Under the pieces are notes generated by a model. It had not been told where the DNA came from, did not search any database, and saw only the letters and a program-made list of their open reading frames with translations. Shown here piece after piece: positions 10,514 to 24,720 of a stretch of DNA of 64,000 nt. The stretch's first letter is position 1; every line of letters begins with the position of its first letter. Made by a program: the position numbers and the translations under genes. The DNA comes from Sphagnum compactum. Taxonomy: Eukaryota; Bryophyta; Sphagnopsida; Sphagnales. The stretch covers positions 19,344,001-19,408,000 of the forward strand of contig OZ234494.1 of assembly GCA_965153455.1 (NCBI GenBank), in the 5' to 3' direction.

Positions 10514-13500
10514 GATGCGCAAGCGATTGCAACAACAAACCCCACAAAATGCTTTTACTGTGTTTCTCCCACCGCTTCTCTCTCAAAGAAGACACACACG
10601 CACTCTATCTCTCTCTCAACACAAGACACAAGCCATCTTCTTCTTCTGCGTCCCGTCGTCTCCTTCTTCCCTCCTCTTCCGCCGTCTGGAGTCAGTCTTT
10701 TTCGCCATGAATTTCACATCCCCAGAAACTCCGAGACCAGACCTTGTCGAATCTCTCCTGGGAAGTTCGAAGTTTGCAACCACTGGTGCGAGAATTCGGT
10801 TGCAAGAAAAGGTGGCACCTCGTCGGGCAGGGGAGGGCGCAGGATGAGAGCGAGAGGGAGAGAGCTCTCGTCGCGCACGTCATTGCAATGGCCCGAAGGC
10901 TTTGCCCCGGGTTATCACCGGGTCGCCGGGAACCGTAGACCACGATCTCTCACGCGGGGTGACCCGGCAACCCGAGGCGAGGTTATCACGGGTCACCGGC
11001 ACACCTTTTTCCTACGGGCGAAATTTCGTCAAAAAAGTCAAATAAAATAAAATAATTGCTAAAATGAAGTGATTTTCGAGATTTTCAATCGCCAGAATTC
11101 CCTCAAATAAGAAAAATCGTGGATTTTCCACACATAGTTCAAGTACACAAGGATCCCCCCCCCCCGCCCTTTTTTTTCCTTTCATTTTTCTGCAAACTTG
11201 AACCACATTAAAGTAAAAAAGAAACATAGCATTAATACCCAAAGTTTAGTCATAAAAAGGTGAGATTTTAAAAATACATTACTATTAAATGGGGGTGTGA
11301 AACTCATATTATCACCAAATTTCATGATAATATGAGATTATTTTTTTTTCCCCCTTTTTTTTTTTTTTCTTTTGGGCACTTTCATTGTTGCTGTCTATAT
11401 TGTTCTTATAATTATTCTTGAATTATGTGCATTAAATATTGAGTTCTAACATTTTATAGTTAGATTTGATAATTATTTTCTAGTTTTGGGGATAATGATG
11501 TATGACATTAAAATAGAGGTTTGGGGTGAAAGTGGGTCCAAAATCAAGGTTACATTGTGGATATTTCCAATGCCAAAAATAATGCAATTCAAAGTATACA
11601 AAGGGTTTTCTTTTTCTTTTTTTTCAAGTGGAAAAATCATGATATTTTGAGAGAAAAAAAAGAGTCAAATTGGCCATATTTAGATAATGAGTTCCTCAAG
11701 TTTGCCATAACAAAGTGGCATCCAAAAAATAAATCTACTTTGTTGGCTGACCTCAAGCCAAATTTTGGTTCATTCCTCTATTGGATGATCACTGGTCCAC
11801 CTACTTAACAAAAAAAATTTGGGGGAAAAAAAAAGGAAAAAACCCCTCAAAAGGATGTTTTCAATTTTGTTTTACTTTCATATCTTGTTAATAGCTAAAT
11901 TTGGCTAAACCTGCCTAGCGTTGATCGCCACTTCGGCTACTTCACAAAATTGTATTAAAAAAAACACTTGGTCATCATCTGTAAGCACGACCCACGAACA
12001 TTCACCGGGTAACCCGTCGTTTCAGCAGTCGTCTTTGTCGTACCCTATTGCTGCGAGCGCCGAGTACCCTATCGCTGCTGTTGTGTACGCACTTTGCGTC
12101 TCGTTGTGTGTGTGTGTGTGTGTGTGAGAGGAGAGAGTGAGAGTGCGTGCCTGTGTGGGTGCGTGAGAGTTTGTTTGTCGGTGCGTTTTCTACGGCATAG
12201 CTGAGCGATGCGATGGGAGTGTGCGACGAAGCTGTGATGCAAAACCGAAGCTGCTCCTTATTTCGATTTTTCTGTTCTTTGGTTCTCAAAGCGATCATGC
12301 AATTCTAGGTGAGTTGCGGAACGCCACGCGCAGCTGCAATTCTCTGACTTCTTTTTTTGCTTCATTCTTTCCTTCACGGCTCTGCTTTTTACGTCTTGAA
12401 GCTTTTAGTATTATTCTCTGGATCTCAGTAGTATCTCCCATAGTCGTAATGAATGTCTTTTTGGCCTGAAGTAAAGGAATTGACCATCATCTACACTACA
12501 TTTGCACATACGCAAAACGGAACACCCGTTTCTGAAGATAGGTTTTGTACGCAGTCCTCCGATTGTGCATTCCTTTTTGAGTGACTGCATTTTTTGTTCG
12601 ACTCCACAGAGATTACAGTGTTGTAGGTCAACGCAAGAGAGAAGTCCGTATTAGCAGTGGAGAAGAGAGTGCTGTTTTGAAATTCAAAAAGAGATCACAA
12701 AATAAACGTTTTCTGCTGCTGCCCTGCTTGCTTTTGGAAAATGGAACTGGTGTGTGTTTCTTGTCTATGAAAGTATTGAAATCCCATGTCTTTTCATTCA
12801 GATGCCTAAAACAGATAGCATCATGCCATGATTCTGAGGCTGATTTTAACCTTAGACACAAATTGGATCAATGCCTGCAAGATGGTAGTGCAACCCTTTT
12901 CCAGTGATTAGCAGGGATCACACACTGGACAATTTGCTAATCACTAAAAGTCCAGGAAATCAGGTCCTGCTTATTATTGACAGTGTGGAGACATCAGAGA
13001 AGAATTGTGATGGTAGAGTATGTGCTGAAGAAGAAGAAGAAGAAGAGGGAAAATACTGTTGTGGTTGGCCTGGGTGCAGTGAAGACACAACAGTAAGGCA
13101 TTCTCAGCATCATATTGTTAGTTTAAGTCTGAAGTGGTTTAACTGTAGGCATTGATCCAGGAGCCAAGCCTTTAGAGAAGGCTCTATAACATTTTAGGTG
13201 TGCAGATAGATCCTTTGCATAATGTAAGCCTGGCAATGGCTTGCATAGTATGTGGGAGAAATTATGCTCCCAAACATTCCTCTCTCTATCACTTTATCCA
13301 GGTGTGTTATGATACTGCTACTAGTCTGGAATAGTTACCAGATTGGATATCTAGATCTGGACCAAAATTTCAGGTGTACACTTATATTGGGTTGACATTT
13401 AAGGGAGATTATATAAGTTGAATTCTTGATTTTGCATTGATAGGGCCCATTACCCTACTGATCTCAAAGCTCAATCTAATTTACAGAATGTAGATTTTGT

Positions 13501-13607
13501 AAGAAACATCAGCAGCAACCTGAATTGTGATTGCACCTCTGGGTTTGTTTGTTTGTTTAGAAAGGTGGGTAGGTGGGGAAAGAAAAGAGCAAGGAGAGAG
13601 GAGCCAG
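10514..13607. other. intergenic region: HAD gene 5' side, foldback relic, and putative 5' leader of the arabinosyltransferase gene
   Basis: Pyrimidine-rich sequence at 10.56-10.69 kb is the leader/promoter side of the - strand HAD gene. A GC-rich block with repeated GGTTATCACCGGGTCGCCGG-like units lies at 10,909-10,999. An AT-rich relic of the dispersed foldback family spans about 11.0-11.97 kb. A (GT)n microsatellite lies at about 12,103-12,126. From 12.0 kb onward the composition becomes gene-like and probably includes spliced 5' leader exons of the next gene. Frames at 12,581-12,907 and 12,904-13,155 (the latter containing a GAA run) resemble no known protein. Confidence 0.45.
11000..11966. 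mobile_element. relic of the dispersed GCCAAATTTGGCT-type foldback element family
   Basis: The right side at about 11,860-11,966 carries AGCTAAATTTGGCTAAACC, then CTTCGGCTACTTCACAAAATTG. This is the same order and spacing seen at the ends of the better preserved copies near 36.8 and 46.6 kb. An inner-arm motif GAGATTTTCAATCGCCAGAA at about 11,076-11,095 is close to the inner arm of the 46.1-46.6 kb copy. The left terminal arm is not clearly preserved. No transposase reading frame is present, so this is a non-autonomous or decayed copy. Confidence 0.45.
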
Positions 13608-16600
13608 ATGGCACGGGCATCATTGCCATTCTTGGTGGTGGTGGCAACGGCAGTCTTCATAGTAACCTACAACACTGTCACCATGTTGATGAGCTACCAG
13701 AAGTCAAGTGCCATTCCGGCCTTGCAAGGAATGGATGAGGTTGATGATGGTAGAAATTTCTTTAACCCTCTCGTCAAGATGCCAGACAATGTGAAGAGAG
13801 GGCCCAAGAGGTTGTTCCATGTTGCAGTGACTGCGAATGACTCCCCCTACAACAGATGGCAGACCCGCATTATGTATTACTGGTATAAAAAGTTCAAGGA
13901 GGACCCACTGTCGGAGATGGGGGGCTTCACAAGAATTTTGCATTCTGGAAAGCCAGATAATGTCATGGACGAGATTCCGACAGTAGTTGTGGACCCCCTG
14001 CCTGAAGGAGAAGATCGGGTAGAGAGCTAAAGCCTACTTAAGTCGATTGTGCATTGGGGGGGGCGTGTGTGCTCATGGAGGTGTATAGCAACCAATATTG
14101 ACATAGGGGCTACAATTAGCTTGATCTGTAAGCCTGATTGAGATCCATACAGTTCCTAACTTCTAGATCACAGAACAATGTGAGCTTGTACCACCTCTAT
14201 TTGGTCAAAGTTATGTCCATATGTGTGTGCTGCACATCTACCCACCGTCAGTGGCAACAGAAACCCCAGTAAGCAACAAGTGATTTGTGAATGAGGGGAG
14301 ATGTCTGTTAGCAACTGACACAGATAATAAGAGGAGGGAATAAGAGTTGATGGGAGGCTAAAAGATACGTGGTAATGGATTTGCAGGGATATGTTGTGTT
14401 GAACCGACCATGGGCCTTTGTACAATGGCTTCGAAAGGCCAACATTGAAGAAGAGTATGTATGTCTTCAGATGTGATTTTTTGTTGTAAAAGTTTGGTTG
14501 CTGTAGAGGGTTCATCTTATGCCACAGCCGAACTGTCCACTTTATCATGGAACCAGCAGAATGTGGACTGTGAGTGTTTGTCTGTTCATGCTGTCTCTGA
14601 TATGGGAGCCATGGTGGTTGTGGTGGTATCCAGCTACATCATGATGGCAGAGCCAGATCATGTGTTCATAAAGCCACTGCCAAATCTAGCTTCTGAATTG
14701 ATGCCTGCTGCCTTTCCATTCTTCTACATTGAGCCCAAAAAGAATGAAGCTGTGCTTCGGAAATTCTATCCAGAAGAGAAGGGGCCAATTACCAACATTG
14801 ATCCTATAGGCAATTCGCCTGTTATTATCCAGAAGGTTTGATCAATCTCTTTCTCCTCATGACCTTTTTCTCCATTTTTTCTGCCCAATGTGTTTTACAT
14901 GTTTAGGCCTGAGTCTTTTCAGTTCATGTGATCATGTAAAATAAAGGGCTGTGCTGAAAGGGCTTGAGATTCAATCAGTAGGATTGCACTCAATAGTTCA
15001 AGAGCTGACTCTGTTCTCTATTTTGAAGGAATACACCTATCAACCAATTTTTTTATGCTTTTCTTTTAGATATGTGGGTCTTCTTGCTAGCCATAATGAA
15101 GACCTTAGTGTTCCAGTTTTACTGCTGATGTTCATATGCATCCTAAGACCTTGGTTCAGCATTCATTAATCACTTTCAAAGTTACTAGGACCTTTGCCTT
15201 CTTGCTCACCTTGATTTTGATTGTGGCAACCAGTGGTGTCAGATAGCTGTAAGCAGTTTACATGAAGTGCATTCCTAGACCTAGGTGGATAGCTGCAGTT
15301 TGTGCTGCCATTTGTGTAAAAGGTGACAGTCTGCTAATTTGTGGGTGACACCCACAAGGTTATGATTGCACTCATTCTTGTCATGTGTGTTTTGATTTGT
15401 TCAGAACTGACAACATGTTTTTGTTGAGCTTCTCTCTGCAATGACTTTGTTGTAAGTTTTTTGGACATATGTCATAAATCTTTGTGCAAATTATGCTCTG
15501 CTTGACAGCTAACACAGACTGCTGTGATATTTACTGTGGAGCAGGCATATCTGGAGAAGATAGCACCCACATGGGCAAATGTCTCAATCAACATGAAAGA
15601 TGATCCTGAGGCTGACACCACATTTGGCTGGGTGTTGGAAATGTAAGACTTCATAAAACAAACTCACACATAAACCTGACATGTGGAATTAATGACAGGA
15701 ATGCTAGTTTTCCTTGCATCTGGGAGCAACTGCATAGAGCCAAAGTGATCCTGATCATGCTCCTTCGTGAGGACATTTGTGGATGGTGAAGGATGTGCTT
15801 ATTCTTCCCTTCAGCTAATTTTTGGTCATCTGTCATGTGGGCAGGTATGGTTATGCCACAGCATCAGCTTTACATGACGTACAACATATTTTGGTCAAGG
15901 ACTTTATGCTTCAGGTGCATATTAGCATCTTAATTCCCACAACTTCTGAATTCCCACAACTGCTTATGAACTGGAAAGTAGCTTTCAATCCTGACATGTT
16001 TGTTGCTGTGAGCAAGTTCCATTAGCTGATTTCAAACAATTCTCAATTCTGTTTCTACAAAAATACAATGATGTTGGATTACAGAGTCTACATGTTTGTG
16101 AATTGTAGCCACCATAGGGTCCATAGAAAGGGCATTGAGCAGCAGTTTGGTGACTGTCAAGTACTTGTTATGCCAAAAGATCACATCCCAACTTCACATC
16201 ATGCTCAACTGGCTCAATGACTTCAAATACATTTTTTCATTATCAACTACAAACACCTCCTGTGATGAACCATGGTGTGCCTACATTTGTTGTTGCAGCC
16301 TCCATGGGACACTGAATTAGGAGACAAGTACATCATCCATTACACATATGGTTGTGATTATAACATGCAGGTGACTGAAAGTTTCTGCTCTTGTTTAGCC
16401 ATGTCATGGATGTCTGTATATGTTAAGCTGCAATTGCTGGTATATGGTTATGGAACTATTCCTGTTGAGACTTTATGAATCCAGTACAGCTGAAGTGTAG
16501 TGCCTCATTTCTAATAGGGCAAATTGACATATGGTACAATTGGAGAATGGCGCTTTGATAAGCGTTCCTTTACAACTGGTGCCCCTCCCAAAAATTTGCC

Positions 16601-16867
16601 CATGCCCCCACCAGGTGTGCCTGAGACAGTGGTATGTTTTGTTACTTTCTGTCACTTATTGTGAATGGTGGACACATAGGAATTTTCTGTTATGCAGGCT
16701 TGAATAGCACAATACTTTGATATACTACAGACCAAACCCTTCTGATGTTTCCTTGGGCAGGTGGTGGCAATGTTACAGTGACTTTGTGCGTGTGACTGCA
16801 GGTGACATTGGTGAGGATGGTCAATGAGGCTACTGCCAATATACCAAACTGGAAAGAAGGGGAATAG
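13608..16867 (+). CDS. HPAT: hydroxyproline O-arabinosyltransferase (HPAT family)
   Basis: Spliced model: 13608-14018, 14387-14454, 14634-14835, 15545-15642, 15845-15914, 16299-16370, 16518-16631, 16802-16867. The frame is continuous and gives 366 aa, close to the family length. The enzyme adds the first L-arabinofuranose to hydroxyproline in extensins and in CLE-type signalling peptides, in the Golgi. Residues about 6-24 form one hydrophobic segment after a short basic start, fitting a type II signal anchor. Highly conserved plant HPAT blocks follow: FHVAVTANDSPYNRWQTRIM, MGGFTRILHSGKPD, MMAEPDH (163-169, the probable sugar-nucleotide site), AAFPFFYIEPKK, KGPITNIDPIGNSPVI, DKYIIHYTYGCDY and EWRFDKR near the C-terminus. 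The intron 2 donor splits the Asp160 codon. Start: first ATG of the exon, directly before the anchor. Which HPAT paralogue this is cannot be told. Confidence 0.93.
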
Positions 16868-19800
16868 TGGTCTGTGGTCAGTTAGTGGTCTCCAGGTATG
16901 TCTGATGAATTTCTTCTTTGCTGTCCTGGGCAAGGTCACTGTATCACTGCACTCAACTTCCTCGGCTGCATTGCACCTTTATTTTGTATTTCTGAACTTT
17001 GATAATTGTGCAATTTTGTGTAGCAGCTCACAAGCAGATTCATACACGAACAAATAATAGCAAGTCAAAGCCAGTTGTCTGATAACATCTCTCTGAATTA
17101 AGAAACATCTCTTTGTTATCACTTCCTCCAAATTTGAGGCCACAAATAACATCTATCTCTGTCTTTGCCTCAGGTCCAACTGCAGGTGTGGAAGGGAAGG
17201 AAATTGGGAGGAGGAAAGAGGAGGAATGGAATTATGATAGTGCCATATCTTTCCTGTTATGTTTCCCTCCTTTTTCTGTCAAGTCCCCACAAGGTTCCAT
17301 AGAAATGGAAACAGCGCCATGTGGTTCTTAACAGTTTTTCTGGTGGCATATAATAATGCCCGGTACCAATTTTGTGCACCGGGCACTCTTTGGAGAATTG
17401 AAGGCAGTCATGTAGGGAGCATCTCAAGTTTTGTGTAGCTGTGAGAACTGGGGAGGATTTAAGCCCTGAATCCAGATGCATATTAAACTGAAACATATTA
17501 TATGGTGGCATCTCTAAGCAGGCCTCTTGAACATCAACTGCACATTCTCAAGGCTTTGTGACTCTACGGACTGTCCATCCAGAAACACTTGCCCTTCATT
17601 ATTGGAATTGCAAAAGTCGTATGAGAAGTTCATATTTTTGAGTCAGTCCTTCAGATCTCAAAGTACCTTCACCGCAAATTCAGAGTTTCATGTAATATCA
17701 ATTTGTTGGTTTTCTTTGTTGCAAGCTGAATCCTGCCCAAAATAGTCCCCAGCTTTGTAACCAATAATGATATCATGTATGCTTCTTGCGTGTGAATGAT
17801 TTATTTTGTAACGAGGATTTGTATGTGTGCCAAAATAAGTTTACTTGGGCTCTATGCTATTGTGGCTTATTAGTGACAATCAAGTTCATTTTTTCTTCTT
17901 ATGTTCCCCTATGTTTTTCAATAGTTCATCATTATTTATTTCAATGTCAAATTTAAGTCCAATGATGAAATTTTTTGAGGGATTGGTCTATGGGAGATTT
18001 TGTATGATCTTTTGTATGGTCTTCCATGGAAAATTGATTTTGCATAATCTTTTGTACGGTCATCCTTATTAAACAATTGATTTTGCATAATCCTTTGTAT
18101 GGTCATCCCTAGACAATTCTAGAAGTGATTCCTAAAACAATTACTTCATTTCCAAGCCTAATTGCCTCACTTCTTTCCAAGAATTTTTATTTATTTTGTT
18201 TTCTGATCATACAGTTATTAGGATCCAATTTGAATAGACTTGGTAGCTTATGGAGATTGAACAAAACAGTCTTGTTTATATTGACATTTCTAGAGTCTAT
18301 ATCTCAAGATAAAATACAAATTTACAAATGGATTTTTAAAATATTTACTACACAAAGACATCATTTGAACTGCATAAGTGAATTCAAATAGTAGCAAGGC
18401 TTACTGATGAAACAATACACAAGTGATGAAGAATAGTAAACTAAAAGAGCATAAAGTAGTATTATGATCTTAAAATTGTACTTAAGCTTTGAAATGACAT
18501 GTAGCCATTACACAAGATACATATAAATTGACCAAATTAATGGATTTAAATCCGACTACATCTGTGCATGATAGATGTTGCACATCTACAGTCCGAAAGT
18601 CAATTTTTCTCTTGTTGACAACTCACAGAAGGCTTTGGTATTAGGTTCTCTTCACCACCCATCAATTCTAGAAAAACCCCCAATATTTTTTACCATTCAA
18701 CAAACGTTTAAATGAAATAAAGTGTTAAAATAACATCTTACTAGATGCAAATGTGAAGTTGTCACCACTAATGTTGCCAAAGTTGCCAAAGATCTCCCCC
18801 AATATACAACCAAAAGTCCCAAATGGCATTCGAGTCTCTACAAATTGATGCCCTTAAAGATTTTAACATCTCAAAACTTTCCTGTCAAATGTTCTAGTCT
18901 AGGAGGCCTGATGATTATCAAACAGCACATTGGAACAGCTATGTCAGACACATACAATTAGCAATCAGCACATTGGAACAGCTACAGAAGACATGATATG
19001 TACATAAGACATGACATGGGTACATGATATAGGACACCATACCATTGTTGCAGAATCCAACCACATATGTCAAGCCCAAGTCAATCATGAGTAAGCAGGA
19101 AGTCAGAGAGTTGACAACAAATTAAGACACGTACAATTAGCAATCAGCACTCCAGCTGTCCAACCCATTACAGCTCAGAACTTCTTGGAACAGACAAATC
19201 TGAAATATTCTAGCTGGTGCAATGCAGCTAAAAGAGTCTGCATTGGCCCTAACAGCCAAGAAAAATGGACTCTGTGCTTTAATAACCAACAAAGATGGTG
19301 GTTATTATTCACCCAACAACAAACATGTAAGAAGGCTGACTATTATCACCTAGAATACTGCCTCCCAAGCAGCTCAGTTCCACACACAACATTTCTTCTA
19401 CTTCACAATTAGCTACATGAAGGCATTGAGCACAGATAGTGTACAACCCTAAAGATGCCAAGGTTGAATATACTCTGCACCACCTTCACTATCTGAAGAA
19501 CCAACCTATCAGACAAACAACAATTTCCTTCTGGTCATTGTAATACAGTTAGACCGAAGGTGATTTTGGCCAAAATCAAGATCTCTAGAAACTATGTTGC
19601 CTTTAGCGAGCCAATGTTTACATTTACCAAAAACCTGTCTTACTGAGCCTCTCAAAAGGGTAAAAGCATTCACACCCTTCTAAGAGAAATCAAGGTCTCT
19701 AGACTCTTACACAACAGTGTGTGACTGTTGACATTCACCAAGAACCTTTCTCAGTGAAAACCCTGAATAGAGCTTGCTGCCACTCCCCTCTAACAGAATA

Positions 19801-19935
19801 ATGAGAAGGTACCTAGGCAGCACTCACCATAAATTTCCTTGGTACTTTGCAAGCAACAAGTTTTACTCTGTATTATAAGCGCCACTTGCAAATATCCCCA
19901 AAGAATCAGAATTTTGCTGCCTCCAAGGCCTACAT
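16868..19935. other. convergent spacer with 3' UTR of the arabinosyltransferase gene and AT-rich filler
   Basis: Gene-like composition continues to about 17.8 kb and probably includes a 3' UTR, perhaps itself spliced. A short inverted repeat, TGCCCGGTAC / GTGCACCGGGCA, lies at about 17,357-17,385. From 17.8 to 19.9 kb the sequence is AT-rich and non-coding. Short repeats such as CAGCACATTGGAACAGCTA occur twice near 18.92-18.98 kb, and ACAATTAGCAATCAGCAC recurs near 18.95 and 19.13 kb. The stretch next to 19.9 kb should hold the Rab 3' UTR on the - strand. Confidence 0.45.
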
Positions 19936-21108
<1,173 letters not shown>

Positions 21109-21263
21109 TTATCCGCTATACAGCCATTCACGAAAATCAAGAGGAGGCACCACCTTGAGGCCAATATGCAAGGGAAATCCAACAAGAAATAAGCTAGGAA
21201 GACATAGTTCGAACGTATCAAATGCAAACAATGGACACGACAGGCCAAAGGAACCAAGGTTTC

Positions 21264-21312
21264 ACACGCGCGCGCACAAACGCACGCACGCACACACGCA
21301 CGCACGCACACA
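21264..21312. repeat. CA/CG-rich dinucleotide microsatellite in the Rab 5' region
   Basis: Alternating CACACGCGCGCG and ACGCACGCACGC units run for about 50 bp, roughly 230-270 bp upstream of the Rab start codon, in the presumed leader or promoter. Confidence 0.8.
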
Positions 21313-21527
21313 GAGGAGAAATAAAGAACAAAAGTGTAACGAGAGCTCAAACCTGATGTACACAAAGATCCAAGCAAAAACAATTCCGGCAACGAACTTC
21401 AGGCGGATTGAAGACGAACACGCATTCGTTGGTAAGCACAAAGATCGCGTTCAATACCGAAACCCTTGCTCGCAGATCCTTCAACCCTAAAAAAGAAAAC
21501 AAAGAAACGCAACAGAAATAATACAAA

Positions 21528-21551
21528 TAATAATAATAATAATAATAATAT
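21528..21551. repeat. (AAT)n microsatellite
   Basis: About eight consecutive AAT trinucleotides lie in the upstream region of the - strand Rab gene. The open frames that read poly-Asn or poly-Tyr here are artefacts of this run. Confidence 0.85.
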
Positions 21552-21870
21552 TTTAACAAACGGATCTACAAAGCCTTTTTGGAGGAGACGAGAGACTACA
21601 CAGCTCCTCAGATGGAAAGATCACCGGGAAAAAAAACAGAACGAGACAGACCTCCGATGCTGCTGCTCCTGGTTTTGAGAGAGAGAGAAAGCACAAAACA
21701 AAACAAGGCAGAGATGGACGGAAGAAGCGAACACAAGTGCAGCAGCGGCAGCTCTGCGTTCCCTTTACGGCAGTTAACTGGATCACCGTCCGATCGAAGA
21801 TCCAACCGATAAGAGAGGACGAAGGGAAATAATAGAGGTCATAATAAAATTCACACCCGCTAGGGAACAG

Positions 21871-22290
21871 ATTTCATCCAATGAGTGTCATAAATTGGGA
21901 TGGACATGGTCACATTTCATCTAATGTGTCATAAATTGGGATGGACATGCTCAGATTTCATCCAATTAATGTCATAAATTGGGATGGACAAGCTCAGATT
22001 TCATCTAATGAATGTCATGAATTGGGATGGACATGGTCACATTTCATCCAATGAATGTCATAAATTGGGCTGGACATGGTCACATTTCATTCACCCATTG
22101 TCATAAAGTAGGATGGACATGCTCACATTTCATCTACTGAATGTTGTAAATTGGGATGGCCATGGTCACATTTTCATCTATTGAATGTTATGAATTGGGA
22201 TGGACATGGTCACATTTTCATCTATTGAACGTTATAAATTGGGATGGACATGGTCACATTTCATCTACTAAACGTCATAATTGTGTGGAA
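21871..22290. repeat. 43-bp minisatellite, about ten copies
   Basis: Consecutive imperfect copies begin ATTTCATC(C/T)A(A/C)TGAATGTC and continue ATAAATTGGGATGGACATGG then TCAC. Unit length is 41-44 bp, with nine full copies and a partial tenth. The array lies directly upstream of the Rab gene's presumed leader. Copies differ by scattered substitutions, so it is not freshly amplified. Confidence 0.9.
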
Positions 22291-22814
22291 TGCTTTTAGT
22301 AGGTACCATTTTGATGCAAACTAGACCAACTTCTTATTACTACCATAGTTTTCCCCCTTGGCAGCCATCCACACTAATAATTATATTATTTTCAGAATTG
22401 TTTTTTTCAATGACAAGTTTTTTTTTTTCAAAGAACAATATTTAGATGAAGGAAAATAAGGACAATCTTATAGAAGGTTTTTATTCATTTACTTATTTTT
22501 TATTTTTTATTTTTAAAACATTATGCTATTTTTGGAGATGGAATCTTCAGAATAAAATAATTATTCGAGAATGAAATTTTTTATTGTGCCATGGTACTAT
22601 GGTGTAAGGGAAGGCCAAATAGAGAGTTCAATGGATGTAGTGAACCCACATTACCCATGTAGCCATGCCCACTTGAATGGTAAAAAAATAGAAGCCAAAG
22701 GTTACTAGCACCTTAGATCTAGAATAATGGTTGTCAAACTTGTGCAAGCATCAACTCTCTCTCACTATATAGGAAGTGGACTAATATGCAAGGAAGTATG
22801 TCAATTGGGTGTTT

Positions 22815-23012
22815 CTCAAAAATAAAATTGATAAAGCAATCAATAGAATGAACATTTTCTATGATGACAACACTTTCATCAAGGATTATGAAATAGGTTG
22901 AAATGTTACGAAATAAATCAAATTTTGGTTGATTTTCAAAAATAAAATCGATAAAGCAATCAATAGAACTAATAGGTTCTATGATGTCAACACTTTCACC
23001 AAGGATTCATTG
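22815..23012. repeat. degenerate 121-bp tandem duplication
   Basis: The block AAATTGATAAAGCAATCAAT and following sequence (ending in CTATGATGACAACACTTTCA and TCAAGGATT) recurs about 121 bp later, with a similar order and roughly 85-90% identity judged by eye. Confidence 0.75.
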
Positions 23013-24379
23013 TAGATCATTGTGTCATTGTTTCATTTGCCACACAAATCATATCTCTCAACAATCCATTAGGTAGTGGGATGGTGTTTCCACCAACCCA
23101 TTTTCATTCAACAAGAAACTAGGATTATGCCCTCACTCATAGCAAGTCATGAGCACACACAAGTCCTTCATTCAATACCAATTATATCTAATATCAACTT
23201 TTCTAGGTCTAGAAGAGTGTGAAAGTGAAGAGATTCTAAAAGGCTAATAACAATTTCTACCACATAAAAGACACCGTAAGTGAATTATCTTAATACTAAA
23301 CTACAAAACTAAGAAATTAAATATATGCATCATGGGCATGTAAATTAATTCAATAAACAAGCTGACTTTAAATTTGCTTAAGGTTATATAAATTAAACGC
23401 TTCTTAAAACCATCAATAATGAAAAATGGTTCAAAGTTTAAACAATTATGTAAGCACATACAAATGCGAAAGTGAGACTAAATAACTAATCTAACATTTA
23501 GTGATATATTGATTTGTTAAACTCTTTTTTTCTTTCTGAAGGTCTCATTCTTCTTTGATTAATTTTAATTAAAGCATGTGTACACATATTTTTGCAATCT
23601 ACATTATAACACATTAACATATCTTTTGGTAAAAATATTCAATTTCTAAAATTCAAATGGTAGATGGTTTGTATTTGTTAAGTTATTAATGATTTGACCC
23701 TATGGCATTTCTCCTTTTGGCATTATGAATGTTTTTTTTTTTTATTCACAAGTTGTTCAATTTCATGGCTACCTTTCTTGGAAGAAAGATTTTTCAAACC
23801 TATCTACAAATTCAAGTTTGAAAGATCATGTTTCCCTTTTAGAGATCCAATAATCGTTTCAAGTTCATTAAACCTTTTAATGAACTTCCTCTGAACAATT
23901 CTTGGCAAAGACCTTCTCCCTCCAAATTTTCAAACTAGATTGCAAAAATCCATCTCTAACTTCAATCCCTATTGTTTTTTTTCTATAACAATGATTTTGA
24001 TCAAATCTAATGTTCCTTTGTTGTGGACACACTTGAACGACATTCATTCAACATTGTGCACATTAATCATTTGCAAAAGATTCAACTCAATGGTTGGTGC
24101 CAAATGTTTAGATTATAAATCTAAAAATTTAGATCGGAAGAAAAATACAAATTTTTTGATGTTGAGAAACAAACAATTTTCAACTATGAAAAACTATATC
24201 CAAATATAGATAATTACTACAGAGAAAACTATTATACACAATGTATTTCTACAAATGTTTTTATTAGCTTGGGCTATTGTAGTCCTTATCATGTTTTTGA
24301 TCAAATGGATAGAAAACCTAGTAAAGAATCATTATGACTTAGATATTCTTAGTTTGAGCCTTGAGAATTCTGACTTTAG

Positions 24380-24720
24380 ATTTGTTTAAGACTATATAAA
24401 CTAAATGCTTCTTAAAACAAGGAAAACCTTTTTTTCCTAAATGTTTTGTAAAGATGTTGATTTTTTTATCACTAACTTAAGAATGTGATTTCACCAATTA
24501 GGAGTTTTTCTTAATGAAATGATAATGCACCTTGATGTGTTTTGTTTATGCATGAAAAATAAGGTCATTAACGAATGTGATGTTGATTGAATTTGGATAA
24601 CTTCCCTTTCGAGAAATCTTGGTTTTCTCATCAAGCTTTGCAACCACATGGACTCTTTCATACCTTCAATAATTGTTCAATGTATTCAACTTTTATTGAC
24701 GAAAGTGTCACTATTCATTG
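24380..24720 (-). mobile_element. broken Ty1/copia-type retrotransposon fragment (RNase H end)
   Basis: Read on the - strand, about 24,500-24,560 encodes a fragment with the segment TKHIKVHYHF preceded by an in-frame stop. It is followed after a frame break by an INIFTKHLGKKGF-like segment near 24,430. This order is that of the RNase H C-terminus of plant Ty1/copia polyproteins. Upstream, at about 24,640-24,680, an ESMWLQSL-like segment fits the preceding RNase H portion. Stops and frameshifts make the copy dead. Long terminal repeats were not identified. Confidence 0.5.

Noticed and set aside
9867-10847. 326-codon + strand frame antisense to the HAD gene
   Set aside because: The opposite strand encodes a recognisable conserved protein over the same bases. 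This frame resembles nothing and has no splice or start support.
12581-13155. Frames of 108 and 83 codons before the arabinosyltransferase gene, one with a poly-Glu run
   Set aside because: No resemblance to known proteins. The poly-Glu run is a GAA microsatellite, and the region more likely holds leader exons or introns.
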